Shown here piece after piece: positions 23,070 through 32,287 of a stretch of DNA of 46,954 bases. The DNA is from Betaproteobacteria bacterium HGW-Betaproteobacteria-12. Its GTDB lineage: Bacteria; Pseudomonadota; Gammaproteobacteria; Burkholderiales; Rhodocyclaceae. The translations under genes were made by a program, and so were the position numbers. Each line of letters opens with the position of its first letter. The first letter of the stretch is position 1. Location: positions 1 through 46,954 of the forward strand of contig PHCU01000026.1 of assembly GCA_002842345.1 (NCBI GenBank), written 5' to 3'. A model generated the notes under the pieces. It made no database searches. It saw only the letters and a program-made list of their open reading frames with translations, and had not been told where the DNA came from.

Positions 23070-24422
23070 ATGCAAGCCAAGCTTTCCGCAGTTGCTCTCT
23101 CCGTTATCGCTGCCTTTGCGCTCAGCGCCTGCGGCAAGAAAGAAGAACCGGCACCGGTCGCGGCGCCCGCCGCTCCGATCAGCAAGCCGGAAGTCGTCGT
23201 CAAGCTCGGCCACGTCGCCCCGATGACCGGTCCGCAGGCCCACCTGGGCAAGGACAACGAGAGCGGCGCCGTGCTGGCCATCGAGGAGCTGAACGCGCAA
23301 GGTCTGGAAATCGGCGGCGCCAAGGTCAAGTTCGAACTGCTGTCCGAGGACGACCAGGCCGATCCGAAGCAGGGCACCATCGTTGCCCAGAAGCTGGTCG
23401 ATGCCAAGGTCAATGGCGTCGTCGGCCACCTCAATTCCGGCACCACCATCCCGGCCTCCAAGTTGTATTTCGACGCCGGCATGCCGCAGGTGTCGCCGTC
23501 GGCGACCAATCCGAAGTACACGCAGCAGGGCTTCAACACCGCCTTCCGCGTCATGGCCAACGACATCCAGCAGGGCAAGATCCTCGGCGAGTTCGCCGCC
23601 AAGCAGGGTGCCAAGAGCGTCGCCATCATCGATGACCGCACCGCTTACGGCCAGGGTCTGGCCGACGAGTTCCGCAAGGCTGCCGAAGCGGCCGGCATCA
23701 AGGTCGTCGCCAACGAATACACCAACGACAAGGCCACCGACTTCAAGGCCATCCTGACCAAGATCAAGTCGAAGAAGGCCGACCTGGTCTTCTACGGTGG
23801 CATGGACGCCCAGGGCGGGCCGATGGTCAAGCAGATGAAGGATCTCGGCATCAAGGCCAAGTTCCTCGGCGGTGACGGCGTGTGTACGCCGGAATTCATG
23901 AAGCTGGGCGGTCCGGCCGCCGATGGCGAGTACTGCTCGCTGCCGGGCATGCCGCTGGAACAGCTGGCCAAGGGGCCGGCGTTCAAGCAGAAGTTCAACG
24001 CCAAGTTCGGCTATGAAATCCAGCTCTATGCGCCGAACGTCTACGACGCGGTGATGGTCATCGCCGATTCGATGAAGCGTGCCGACTCGATCGAAGCGGC
24101 CAAGTACCTGCCGGAGATCGCCAAGACCAATATGGAAGGCGTCAGCGGCAAGATCGAGTTCGACCAGTTCGGCGATCTGAAGGGCGGCGCCATTACCGTC
24201 TACCAGTACCAGGGCGGCAAGCTGAACTACGTCGAGACGCTGGGCGGCAGCCCGGTTGCTGCGGCCGTGGCCGAGGTCAAGGAGGCGGCCCAGGCCGTTG
24301 CCGGGGCGGCCGGTGCGGTCGGCGCCGATGCCGTGAAGGCCGGGGCCGAAGCCGTCAAGGCGGGTGCCGAGGCGGTCAAGGGGGCGGCCGATGCCGCCAA
24401 GGCTGCGGCCGAGAAGAAGTAA
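23070..24422 (+). CDS. livK: Branched-chain amino acid type substrate-binding lipoprotein with Ala/Lys-rich tail
   Basis: 450 residues. A lipoprotein signal ends in the lipobox LSAC (Cys21). A Pro/Ala spacer follows, then a Leu/Ile/Val-binding fold (about 40-390: VKLGHVAPMTGPQAHLGKDN, GVVGHLNSGTTIPASKLY, DDRTAYGQGLADEFRKAA, GGDGVCTPEF). LivK-family proteins are usually about 370-390 residues; here about 50 extra residues form an Ala/Lys/Glu/Gly-rich helix with near 7-residue repeats (AGAEAVK repeated). It would bind amino acids or related compounds in the periplasm and pass them to LivHM. Strong AGGAGA ribosome site at 23057-23062, own promoter, and a GNRA hairpin behind the gene. Confidence 0.92.
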   Translation: MQAKLSAVALSVIAAFALSACGKKEEPAPVAAPAAPISKPEVVVKLGHVAPMTGPQAHLGKDNESGAVLAIEELNAQGLEIGGAKVKFELLSEDDQADPKQGTIVAQKLVDAKVNGVVGHLNSGTTIPASKLYFDAGMPQVSPSATNPKYTQQGFNTAFRVMANDIQQGKILGEFAAKQGAKSVAIIDDRTAYGQGLADEFRKAAEAAGIKVVANEYTNDKATDFKAILTKIKSKKADLVFYGGMDAQGGPMVKQMKDLGIKAKFLGGDGVCTPEFMKLGGPAADGEYCSLPGMPLEQLAKGPAFKQKFNAKFGYEIQLYAPNVYDAVMVIADSMKRADSIEAAKYLPEIAKTNMEGVSGKIEFDQFGDLKGGAITVYQYQGGKLNYVETLGGSPVAAAVAEVKEAAQAVAGAAGAVGADAVKAGAEAVKAGAEAVKGAADAAKAAAEKK

Positions 24423-24440
24423 TCCTGTCACGCAGGAACG

Positions 24441-24464
24441 AAACGGCGCCGCAAGGCGCCGTTT
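24441..24464 (+). terminator. Intercistronic GNRA-tetraloop hairpin after livK
   Basis: Perfect 10-bp stem AAACGGCGCC/GGCGCCGTTT with a GCAA loop, 18 bases after the livK stop. The stem ends in TTT but lacks a real T-tract, so readthrough to livH is expected. Same architecture as 678-701. Confidence 0.7.
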
Positions 24465-24491
24465 CCATATAAGGCGGTCGAATTAAGCGTA

Positions 24492-25415
24492 ATGGATATT
24501 TTCTTTCAGCAGGTCATCAACGGGCTGGTCCAGGGCAGCATCTACGCCCTGGTCGCGCTCGGCTACACGATGGTGTACGGCATCATGGGCCTGATCAACT
24601 TCGCCCACGGCGAGGTGGTGATGATCGGCACCCTGGTCGCCATCAGCGTCGCCAGCGCCTTGATCGGTGCCGGGGTGCCGGTCGCCGTCGCCGGCCTGGG
24701 CGGCCTCCTGGCTGCGCTGCTGGTGTGCATGGCGCTCGGCTGGAGCCTGGAGCGCATCGCCTACCGGCCGTTGCGCGGTTCGCCGCGGCTGACGCCGCTG
24801 ATCACGGCGATCGGCATGTCGATTGTGCTGCAGAACCTGGCGATGATCATCTGGGGGCGCAATTACCTGACCTTTCCGCCCGTGCTGCCGAAGGTGAATT
24901 TCGAACTCGCCGGCGCCCATTTCACGCTGATCCAGGTGGCCATCGTGCTGATCTCGGCGACGGCGATGAGCGGCCTGGTCTTCCTCGTCTATCGCACCCG
25001 CCTCGGCATGGCCATGCGGGCGACGGCGCAGAATCCGGCGGTGGCCAGCCTGATGGGGGTCAATATCAACCGCGTCATCGCCGCCGCCTTCGTCGTCGGC
25101 TCGGCGCTGGCTGCCGTGGCCGGGGTCATGGTCGGCAGCTATTACGAAATCGCCCACTACCAGATGGGCTTCATGCTCGGCCTCAAGGCCTTTACCGCCG
25201 CCGTGCTCGGCGGCATCGGCAATCTCGCCGGGGCGATGGCCGGGGGCGTGCTGCTCGGCCTGATCGAGGCACTCGGTGCCGGCTACATCGGCGACCTGAC
25301 CGGCGGTTTTCTCGGCAGCCACTATCAGGACATCTTCGCCTTCATCGTCCTGATCGGCGTGCTGATGTTCAAGCCCTCCGGCCTGTTCGGGGAAAAGACC
25401 GGAGACCGGGCATGA
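24492..25415 (+). CDS. livH: Branched-chain amino acid ABC transporter permease LivH
   Basis: 307 residues with about eight membrane segments. The LivH signature is clear: FFQQVINGLVQGSIYALVAL at the start, TMVYGIMGLINFAHGEVVMIG, and the EAA-like cytoplasmic loop YRTRLGMAMRATAQNPAVASLMGVN. The C-terminus VLMFKPSGLFGEK is typical. It forms the inner-membrane channel with LivM. The ribosome site is weak, so expression should be below that of livK. Its TGA overlaps the livM ATG (ATGA), indicating coupled translation. Confidence 0.95.
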   Translation: MDIFFQQVINGLVQGSIYALVALGYTMVYGIMGLINFAHGEVVMIGTLVAISVASALIGAGVPVAVAGLGGLLAALLVCMALGWSLERIAYRPLRGSPRLTPLITAIGMSIVLQNLAMIIWGRNYLTFPPVLPKVNFELAGAHFTLIQVAIVLISATAMSGLVFLVYRTRLGMAMRATAQNPAVASLMGVNINRVIAAAFVVGSALAAVAGVMVGSYYEIAHYQMGFMLGLKAFTAAVLGGIGNLAGAMAGGVLLGLIEALGAGYIGDLTGGFLGSHYQDIFAFIVLIGVLMFKPSGLFGEKTGDRA

Positions 25416-26485
25416 GCAAGTGGCTGTCGCCGAAATCCTTCTTCGGCATCGTGCTGATCACCGCCGCCCTGGTCGCCCTGCCTTTCGTCCTCGGCATGGG
25501 CGGTGGCCAGGCTTGGGTACGCATCGTCAATTTCGCCATCCTCTACATCTTCCTGGCGCTCGGCCTGAACATCGTCGTCGGCTTCGCCGGTCTGCTCGAT
25601 CTCGGCTACATAGCCTTCTACGCCGTCGGTGCCTACACCTGGGCGCTGCTGGCCAGCCCGCATTTCGGCCTGCACTTCCCGGTCTGGGCCATCCTGCCGA
25701 TCGGCGCTGTGCTCGCCTGCTTCTTCGGCGTCGTGCTCGGTTCGCCGACGCTGAAGTTGCGCGGCGACTACCTGGCCATCGTCACCCTCGGCTTCGGCGA
25801 GATCGTCCGCATCTTCCTCAATAACCTGAATGCGCCGGTCAATATCACCAACGGCCCGCAGGGCATCACGCTGATCGATCCGGTCAGCATCGGCGGTTTC
25901 CGCTTCTCGGGGACCAGCGAAATCTTCGGCCTGAGTCTGACCGGGCCGCAGAAGTACTATTTCCTGCTGGTCGCCCTGGCCATCCTGGTGATCATCATCA
26001 ACCTGCGCCTGCAGCACTCGCGCATCGGCCGCGCCTGGCAGGCCATCCGCGAGGACGAGATCGCCGCCAAGGCGGTCGGCATCAATACCCGCAACATCAA
26101 GTTGCTGGCCTTCGCCATGGGCGCCTCGTTCGGCGGCATCGCTGGCGGCATCTTCTCGGCCATGCAGGGCTTCGTCTCGCCGGAGAGCTTCTCGCTGATC
26201 GAGTCGATCATGGTCCTGGCCATGGTCGTGCTCGGCGGCATGGGCCACATCCCTGGGGTCATTCTCGGCGCGGTGTTGCTGTCGGTGCTGCCGGAAGTCC
26301 TGCGTTACGGCGTCGGGCCGCTGCAGATGGCGCTGTTCGGCAAGATGCTGATTGATCCGGAAAGCCTGCGCATGCTGATTTTCGGCCTGGCCCTGGTGCT
26401 GGTCATGCGCTTCAAGCCGGCCGGTTTGTGGCCGTCGCCGGAGCGCAAGCGGGAACTGAGCGAAGCGACGCGGGGGAGCGTCTGA
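25412..26485 (+). CDS. livM: Branched-chain amino acid ABC transporter permease LivM
   Basis: 357 residues with about nine membrane segments. LivM family motifs include YIFLALGLNIVVGFAGLLDLGYIAFYAVGAY, LKLRGDYLAIVTLGFGEIVRI and SRIGRAWQAIREDEIAAKAVGIN. It pairs with LivH in the inner membrane. The start at 25412 is set by the ATGA overlap with livH; the frame is open further upstream inside livH, but that is not family sequence. The stop overlaps the livG start (TGATG). Confidence 0.95.
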   Translation: MSKWLSPKSFFGIVLITAALVALPFVLGMGGGQAWVRIVNFAILYIFLALGLNIVVGFAGLLDLGYIAFYAVGAYTWALLASPHFGLHFPVWAILPIGAVLACFFGVVLGSPTLKLRGDYLAIVTLGFGEIVRIFLNNLNAPVNITNGPQGITLIDPVSIGGFRFSGTSEIFGLSLTGPQKYYFLLVALAILVIIINLRLQHSRIGRAWQAIREDEIAAKAVGINTRNIKLLAFAMGASFGGIAGGIFSAMQGFVSPESFSLIESIMVLAMVVLGGMGHIPGVILGAVLLSVLPEVLRYGVGPLQMALFGKMLIDPESLRMLIFGLALVLVMRFKPAGLWPSPERKRELSEATRGSV

Positions 26486-27238
26486 TGCGCGAGGTACTGC
26501 TCGAAGCCAACGGCGTCGCCAAGCACTTCGGTGGTGTCAAGGCGCTGCAGGACGTGTCGCTGAGCATCCGCCGTGGCGAGATCTACGGTCTGATCGGCCC
26601 GAACGGTGCCGGCAAGACCACCTTCTTCAATTGCATGACCGGGCTCTACGTGCCGGACGGCGGCGGCTTCCTCTTCGCCGGCACGCCGTTGGTCGCCGAC
26701 GCGCCGCACCGGGCGGCCGAGCGCGGCATCGCCCGCACTTTCCAGAACATCCGCCTGTTCGGCAACATGACGGCGCTGGAGAACGTCATGGTCGGCCGCC
26801 ACGTGCGCACCCGCGCCGGCGTCGTCGGCGCCATGCTGATGACCGCCGCGACGCGGGCCGAGGAAGCGGCCATCCGCCAGCGGGCGATCGAGCTGCTGCA
26901 TTACGTGCGCATCGAGGAGCGCGCCGACGACCTGGCCAAGAACCTGTCCTACGGCGATCAGCGCCGGCTGGAAATCGCCCGGGCGCTGGCCACCGAGCCG
27001 CAGCTGCTCTGTCTCGACGAGCCGGCCGCCGGCATGAATGCCACGGAAACCGCCGAACTGCGCGAGCTGATCGACGGCATCCGCCGCGACGGCACCACCA
27101 TCCTGCTGATCGAACATGACGTCAAGCTGGTCATGGGCTTGTGCGACCGCGTCGCCGTGCTCGACTACGGCAAGCTGATCATCGAGGACGTGCCGGCCGT
27201 GGTGCAAAAAGATCCACGCGTTATCGAGGCTTACCTAG

Positions 27239-27246
<8 letters not shown>
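26485..27246 (+). CDS. livG: Branched-chain amino acid ABC transporter ATPase LivG
   Basis: 253 residues with Walker A GPNGAGKTT (about 37-45), Q-loop FQNIRLF, signature LSYGDQRRLEIARAL, Walker B LLCLDEPAAGMN and switch LLIEHDVKLVM. LSYGDQ in place of LSGGQ is normal for LivG. It hydrolyses ATP on the cytoplasmic side as a heterodimer with LivF. The start at 26485 follows from the TGATG overlap with livM. Confidence 0.95.
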
Positions 27247-27943
<697 letters not shown>

Positions 27944-28026
27944 GCGCGGCTTTTTCGCCTGGATCAAACCTTCGTCGCGCCGGCCGGGCGACAATGGCCA
28001 CCCGTTCGCCCGAGTCCTGGATCGCC

Positions 28027-28689
28027 ATGATGAAACTGACCGCCTCCCTCGTTGCCGCGCTGTTTGCCGTCGCCGCCCAGGCTGCCCCGACATTGCCGGC
28101 GGCGCCGGCCAGTCAACTGGCACCCGTCGCCGACGGGGCGCCCAAGCCGGACGCGACACCGCGCCTGGCTTACGGTTTCCTGATGAAGCACGGGGAAAAG
28201 CTGGTCTTCGCCCCCTGCCGCGACCGCAGCTATGCGCTGCTCGAGGATGTTTCGGCCGATCGGCAGGTGACGCGCGGCCTGGAAATGGCCGGCCTGACCG
28301 ATGGCCGCAAATACTATGTCGAGGTGCTCGGGGTCGCCGACGGCAATGCGCTACGCGCCAGCGAACTCAACCTGGCACGCGCCGAAGGCCGTTGTCAGAA
28401 ACCGGGCGGCAGCGACGAGGCCTGGCTGGCCAGCGGCAACGAGCCGGGCTGGGCGCTGGCGGCCGGTGGCGAGAAGGTCACGCTGCAGCGCCAGGGCGGC
28501 AAGGAAATCAGTGTTCCTTACCAGGCTTTCGCGCGTCAGGGCGAGGTCGCGCAGTTCTCCGCGGAGGGGCTTGAGTTGCGCTTCGAACGCCAGCTGTGTC
28601 GCGACAGCGTGACCGAGGCCGTCTTCGGCTGGACCGCCACGGTCCGCGTCGACGGCCAGACGCTGCGGGGTTGCGCCCTAGTTCGTTGA
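28027..28689 (+). CDS. Secreted protein with COG3650-like C-terminal domain
   Basis: 220 residues starting MMKLTASLVAALFAVAAQA, a Sec signal peptide. The mature protein has a first domain with FAPCRDRSYALLEDV and GRKYYVEVLG, then a second domain beginning SGNEPGWALAAGGEKV and ending in FERQLCRDSVTEAVFGWTA ... GCALVR. The NEPxW start and the C-D-S and GCA cysteine motifs recall the COG3650/MliC-like envelope domain. The frame is open 29 codons further upstream, but the signal peptide decides the start. Its last 12 bases overlap the convergent flavin reductase gene. Function unknown; probably periplasmic. Confidence 0.7.
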   Translation: MMKLTASLVAALFAVAAQAAPTLPAAPASQLAPVADGAPKPDATPRLAYGFLMKHGEKLVFAPCRDRSYALLEDVSADRQVTRGLEMAGLTDGRKYYVEVLGVADGNALRASELNLARAEGRCQKPGGSDEAWLASGNEPGWALAAGGEKVTLQRQGGKEISVPYQAFARQGEVAQFSAEGLELRFERQLCRDSVTEAVFGWTATVRVDGQTLRGCALVR

Positions 28690-29694
28690 GAAACTGAAGA
28701 CGTCGGCGAAGAATTCTTCGTCCGGCAGCTGGCAGCGGCCGATGAAATCGGCCTTGGCCGCCTCGATCATCGCCGGTGAACCGCAGGCATAGACCTGGTG
28801 GCCGGAGAGATCCGGGAAGTCTTCCATGACTGCCTGATGAACGAAGCCGCGGCGGCCGGTCCACGCGTCGTCGGCGGCCGGCTCGGAGAGCACCGGCACG
28901 TAGCGGATATGCGGGTGGCTGGCCGCCCACTGATGCGGCAGCGCGTCCTGGTACAGGTCGACGCGCGCCTTGGCGCCCCAGTAGATGACCATCGGCCGTT
29001 GGCATTCTTCGGCGATGGCATGCTCGACGATGGCCTTGATCGGCGCGAAGCCGGTGCCGCCAGCGAGCAGGATCATCGGTTTCGGTGAGTCCTCGCGCAG
29101 GTAGAAGCTGCCGTGCGGGCCGTTGAAGCGCAGGATGTCGCGCAGCTTCATGCTGTTGAATACCTGTTCGGTGAACACGCCGCCCGGCACGTAGCGGATA
29201 TGCAGCTGCAGCACGGCATCGTCGTGCGGCGCATTGGCCAGCGAGAAGCTGCGCTTGCGGCCATCTTTCAGCAGGATGTCGATGTACTGGCCGGCCCAGA
29301 ACTGCAGGCGCTCGCTGGCCGGCAGGCGCAGGTGCATGTCGATGACGTCGGGGGCCAGACGCTCCAGCTTCTCGATGCGCGCCGGCAGGGTCTTGACCGG
29401 GATGTCGCTGGCCGAGGTCAGCTGCTTGCATTCGATGACCAGATCGGACTGCGCCTTGGCGCAGCAATAGAGGGTCAGGCCGGCGGCCTTTTCCTCGTCC
29501 TTGAGGCTGTGCGGTTGGGCCCGGCCGTGGTCGACCCGGCCTTCCAGCACCTTGCCTTTGCAGGCACCGCAGGCACCATCCTTGCAGCCGTAGGGCAGGG
29601 TCAGCCCGTGCCGCAAAGCGGCGTCGAGCAGGCTTTCATCGGCCTCGGCGGCGAACTGGCGGCCGCTCGGCTGGACAGTGATCTGGTAGCTCAT
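28678..29694 (-). CDS. 2Fe-2S ferredoxin-NAD(P)H flavin reductase (CDP-6-deoxyglucoseen reductase-like)
   Basis: 338 residues: an N-terminal plant-type ferredoxin domain with Cys37, Cys42, Cys45 and Cys77/78 (GCKDGACGACKG ... LYCCAK), an FAD domain with RSFSLANAP, and an NAD(P) domain with LLAGGTGFAPIKAI and YACGSPAMIEAA. It passes electrons from NAD(P)H through FAD to the 2Fe-2S cluster and then to a partner oxygenase or dehydratase. The annotation as CDP-6-deoxy-3,4-glucoseen reductase is family-based only, as no deoxysugar genes are nearby. The start at 29694 has an AAGGGG site. Divergent from the epimerase gene with a 33-base gap. Confidence 0.88.
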   Translation of the reverse strand: MSYQITVQPSGRQFAAEADESLLDAALRHGLTLPYGCKDGACGACKGKVLEGRVDHGRAQPHSLKDEEKAAGLTLYCCAKAQSDLVIECKQLTSASDIPVKTLPARIEKLERLAPDVIDMHLRLPASERLQFWAGQYIDILLKDGRKRSFSLANAPHDDAVLQLHIRYVPGGVFTEQVFNSMKLRDILRFNGPHGSFYLREDSPKPMILLAGGTGFAPIKAIVEHAIAEECQRPMVIYWGAKARVDLYQDALPHQWAASHPHIRYVPVLSEPAADDAWTGRRGFVHQAVMEDFPDLSGHQVYACGSPAMIEAAKADFIGRCQLPDEEFFADVFSFSTN

Positions 29695-29727
29695 CGGTTC
29701 CCCTTGGTCGTCGGCTACAATGCCGGC

Positions 29728-30612
29728 GTGCAAAAAATCCTGATTGTCGGCAGCGGGGACGTTGCCCGCCGCATTCTCTTCCGTCTCTCTCCTGCCTGTC
29801 GCGTCTTCGCCCTGCTGCGCGACCGGCAACGGGCCGCCGCCTGGCGTGCGGCCGGAGCACTGCCGCTGCCCGGCGACCTCGACGACCGGGCCAGTCTGCG
29901 CCGCCTGGCCGGTCTGGCCGACGTCGTGCTGCATCTGGCGCCGCCGCCCGGCGAAGGCCGGCTGGACACGCGGACCCGCCATCTGCTGGCGGCCCTGAGT
30001 GCGGGCGGCAGTCTACCACGGCAGCTGGTTTACGTTAGTACGACAGGGGTTTACGGTGATTGCGCCGGGGCGCTGATCGACGAGACCCGGCCCTGCCATC
30101 CGGAAAGCGCCCGCGCCGCCCGTCGCGTCGATGCCGAACAGTGCCTGCGCGCCTGGGGCCGCCGCCAGGGCGTGCGCGTCAGCATCCTGCGCGCCCCCGG
30201 CATCTATGCGTCCGACCGGCTGCCGCTCGAACGTCTGGAGAAAGGCCTGCCGGCCCTGGTCGCCGCCGAAGACGCCTACACCAATCACATCCATGCCGAC
30301 GATCTGGCCGCCGCCTGCCTCGCCGCCCTGCGCCACGGCCAGGCCGGCCGGGTCTATAACGTCGTCGACGATACGCAATTGCGCATGGCCGATTACTTCG
30401 ATCGCGTCGCCGATGCCTTCGCCCTGCCGCGGCCGCCGCGCCTGAGCCGCCGCGCCGCCGCCGAAGTGCTGTCACCGCTGCAGTTGTCCTTCATGCGTGA
30501 ATCGCGGCGCATCGGCAATCGCCGCCTGAAGAACGAATTGAAACTGCGCCTCGCCTATCCGACCATCGACGTCGGTATCGCCGCGGCCGCCGCTGGGAGA
30601 AACGCGTGTTAA
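29728..30612 (+). CDS. NAD(P)-dependent epimerase/SDR family protein (YeeZ-like)
   Basis: 294 residues with an N-terminal dinucleotide-binding loop ILIVGSGDVARRI and later LVYVSTTGVYGDCAG, DETRPCHPES and NHIHADDLAAACLAAL, as in extended SDRs of the YeeZ group. The usual catalytic YxxxK is not obvious (ARRVDAEQCLRAWG occupies the place), which is common in this branch. GTG at 29728 is the only start directly before the Rossmann motif; the open frame upstream is antisense to the flavin reductase. It overlaps hemJ by 7 bases and opens a three-gene run. Confidence 0.8.
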   Translation: MQKILIVGSGDVARRILFRLSPACRVFALLRDRQRAAAWRAAGALPLPGDLDDRASLRRLAGLADVVLHLAPPPGEGRLDTRTRHLLAALSAGGSLPRQLVYVSTTGVYGDCAGALIDETRPCHPESARAARRVDAEQCLRAWGRRQGVRVSILRAPGIYASDRLPLERLEKGLPALVAAEDAYTNHIHADDLAAACLAALRHGQAGRVYNVVDDTQLRMADYFDRVADAFALPRPPRLSRRAAAEVLSPLQLSFMRESRRIGNRRLKNELKLRLAYPTIDVGIAAAAAGRNAC

Positions 30613-31022
30613 TCCTGAAGACCCTGCATATCTGGATGGTCATCTCGTGGTTCGCCGGCTTGTTCTATCTGCCGCGCATCTACGTCAACCTGGCCATGGT
30701 GCCGGCCGATAGCGTCGCCGAGCGCGACCGGCTGCTGCTGATGGCCGGCAAGCTGTACAAGTTCATGACGCCACTCGGCATCCTGGCGGTCATTACCGGC
30801 CTCTGGCTGTGGTTCGGCTACGGCTTTCAGGGGGGCTGGCTGCATGCCAAGACCACGCTGGTCGCCGTGCTCGCCGCCTATCATTGGCATTGCGGCCGCC
30901 TGCTCGGCGACTTTCGGGCCGGGCGCAACGCCCGCTCGCATGTCTGGTTCCGCTTCTACAACGAACTGCCGGTCGTCGTCCTGCTGATCGTCCTTTTCCT
31001 CGTCGTCCTCAAGCCCTTCTGA
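30606..31022 (+). CDS. hemJ: Protoporphyrinogen oxidase HemJ
   Basis: 138 residues with four membrane segments, beginning KTLHIWMVISWFAGLFYLPRIYVN, which carries the HemJ signature (His8, then WFAGLFYLPR). MTPLGILAVITGLWLWFGYG, WLHAKTTLVAVLAAYHWHCG and the C-terminal FRFYNELPVVVLLIVLFLVVLKPF follow family order. HemJ oxidises protoporphyrinogen IX in the inner membrane during haem synthesis. GTG start, overlapping the end of the epimerase gene. The next gene begins 1 base after its stop. Confidence 0.88.
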   Translation: MLILKTLHIWMVISWFAGLFYLPRIYVNLAMVPADSVAERDRLLLMAGKLYKFMTPLGILAVITGLWLWFGYGFQGGWLHAKTTLVAVLAAYHWHCGRLLGDFRAGRNARSHVWFRFYNELPVVVLLIVLFLVVLKPF

Positions 31023-31023
31023 C

Positions 31024-32166
31024 ATGAACAAATATTTCGCCATCTGCCCGCGCGGCCTCGAAGACCTGTTGCTCGACGAGTTGCGCGCCGTCGGCGCCGA
31101 GGAGCTGCGGACCACGCACGGCGGCGTCTTCTTTGCCGGCGACTGGAGCGTCTGCTACCGCGCCAACCTCGAGTCGCGGCTTGCGACGCGCATCCTCTGG
31201 CACATCGTCAAGGGGCCCTACGCCAAGGAAGAGGATATCTACCGCCTGGCGGTGCGCCAGCTGTGGCCCAACCATTTCGACGTGACGCGGACGATGCGGG
31301 TGGTCACTACCGCCATCAAGTGCCCGCTGAAATCGCTCGATTTCGTCACGCTGCGCGTCAAGGATGCCGTCTGCGACCGCTTCCGCGAGGACTGCGGCGA
31401 GCGACCGAATATCGAGACGCGTAACCCGGATGTCAGCGTCCACGTCTTCCTGACCGAGAACGAGTGCACGCTGTATCTCGATACCTCCGGCCAGCCACTG
31501 TGGCAGCGCGGCTTGCGCAAGGCCAGCGTCGATGCGCCGCTGAAGGAGAACCTGGCGGCCGGCATCCTGAAGATCACCGGCTGGCAGCCGGGCATGCCGC
31601 TGATCGATCCGATGTGCGGCAGCGGCACCTTCCTGCTCGAAGCCGTGCAGGTGGCCCTCGACCGGGCCCCGGGCCTCGACCGCGGCTTCTCCTTCGAAAT
31701 GCTGAAGAAGTTCGAGGCCCTGGAATGGGCCCGTATTCGCGCCGCCGCCGAGGCCCGCGTCAAGCCGGCCGAGCCGCTCGACATCCGCGGCTACGACCTC
31801 GACGACAAGGCCGTGCGCGCCACCCGGCGCAATCTGCAGGAAGCCGGTTTCGGCGGGGTCGTCACGGTCGACCAGGGTGATCTGCTGGAGGTCCAGCCGC
31901 TGACCGAGCACGGCATCCTGTTGGCCAATCCGCCCTACGGCGAACGCATCGGCGAGCAGGACGAACTGGCCGCCTTCTACCCGCAGCTCGGCACGGCGCT
32001 GAAGCGCCACTGGGCCGGCTGGAACTGTTTCTTCTTCACCGCCGACCTGCGCCTGCCGAAGCTGGTCGGCTTGAAGCCCAGCCGCAAGACGCCGCTGTTC
32101 AACGGTCCGCTCGAATGCCGCCTGTTCGAGATCAGGATGGTGGCCGGTAGCAACCGGCGACAGTGA
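31024..32166 (+). CDS. rlmL: THUMP-domain class I RNA methyltransferase (RlmL-type)
   Basis: 380 residues: ferredoxin-like/THUMP region (about 1-155), then a methyltransferase with motif I DPMCGSGTFLLEA (Asp195 onward) and the N6/N2-methylation motif NPPYGERIG (Asn302 onward). This matches the N-terminal half of E. coli RlmL, which makes m2G2445 in 23S rRNA, without the fused RlmK half; stand-alone versions are usual in betaproteobacteria. It ends FEIRMVAGSNRRQ. It lies 1 base after hemJ and is the last gene of this run. Confidence 0.85.
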   Translation: MNKYFAICPRGLEDLLLDELRAVGAEELRTTHGGVFFAGDWSVCYRANLESRLATRILWHIVKGPYAKEEDIYRLAVRQLWPNHFDVTRTMRVVTTAIKCPLKSLDFVTLRVKDAVCDRFREDCGERPNIETRNPDVSVHVFLTENECTLYLDTSGQPLWQRGLRKASVDAPLKENLAAGILKITGWQPGMPLIDPMCGSGTFLLEAVQVALDRAPGLDRGFSFEMLKKFEALEWARIRAAAEARVKPAEPLDIRGYDLDDKAVRATRRNLQEAGFGGVVTVDQGDLLEVQPLTEHGILLANPPYGERIGEQDELAAFYPQLGTALKRHWAGWNCFFFTADLRLPKLVGLKPSRKTPLFNGPLECRLFEIRMVAGSNRRQ

Positions 32167-32185
32167 CCATACGCTGGCGTATACT
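32157..32185 (+). promoter_or_regulatory. Candidate promoter with palindrome for the CoA-transferase gene
   Basis: TATACT at 32180-32185 with a weak -35 GCGACA (32157-32162) at 17 bases. The -10 overlaps a perfect palindrome ATACGC-TG-GCGTAT (32169-32182), a likely operator. Further down, an AT-rich hairpin TTTTTG/CAAAAA (32252-32267) stands just before the ribosome site. Confidence 0.45.
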
Positions 32186-32287
32186 TGCGGGCGGTGAGGC
32201 GCAGCGTGATTTGATCTTGGTCAGCCAATCGGCCCGGGCGTTGTGCGAGCATTTTTGTTTGCAAAAATAAATCGAGGAGAAACCAGC

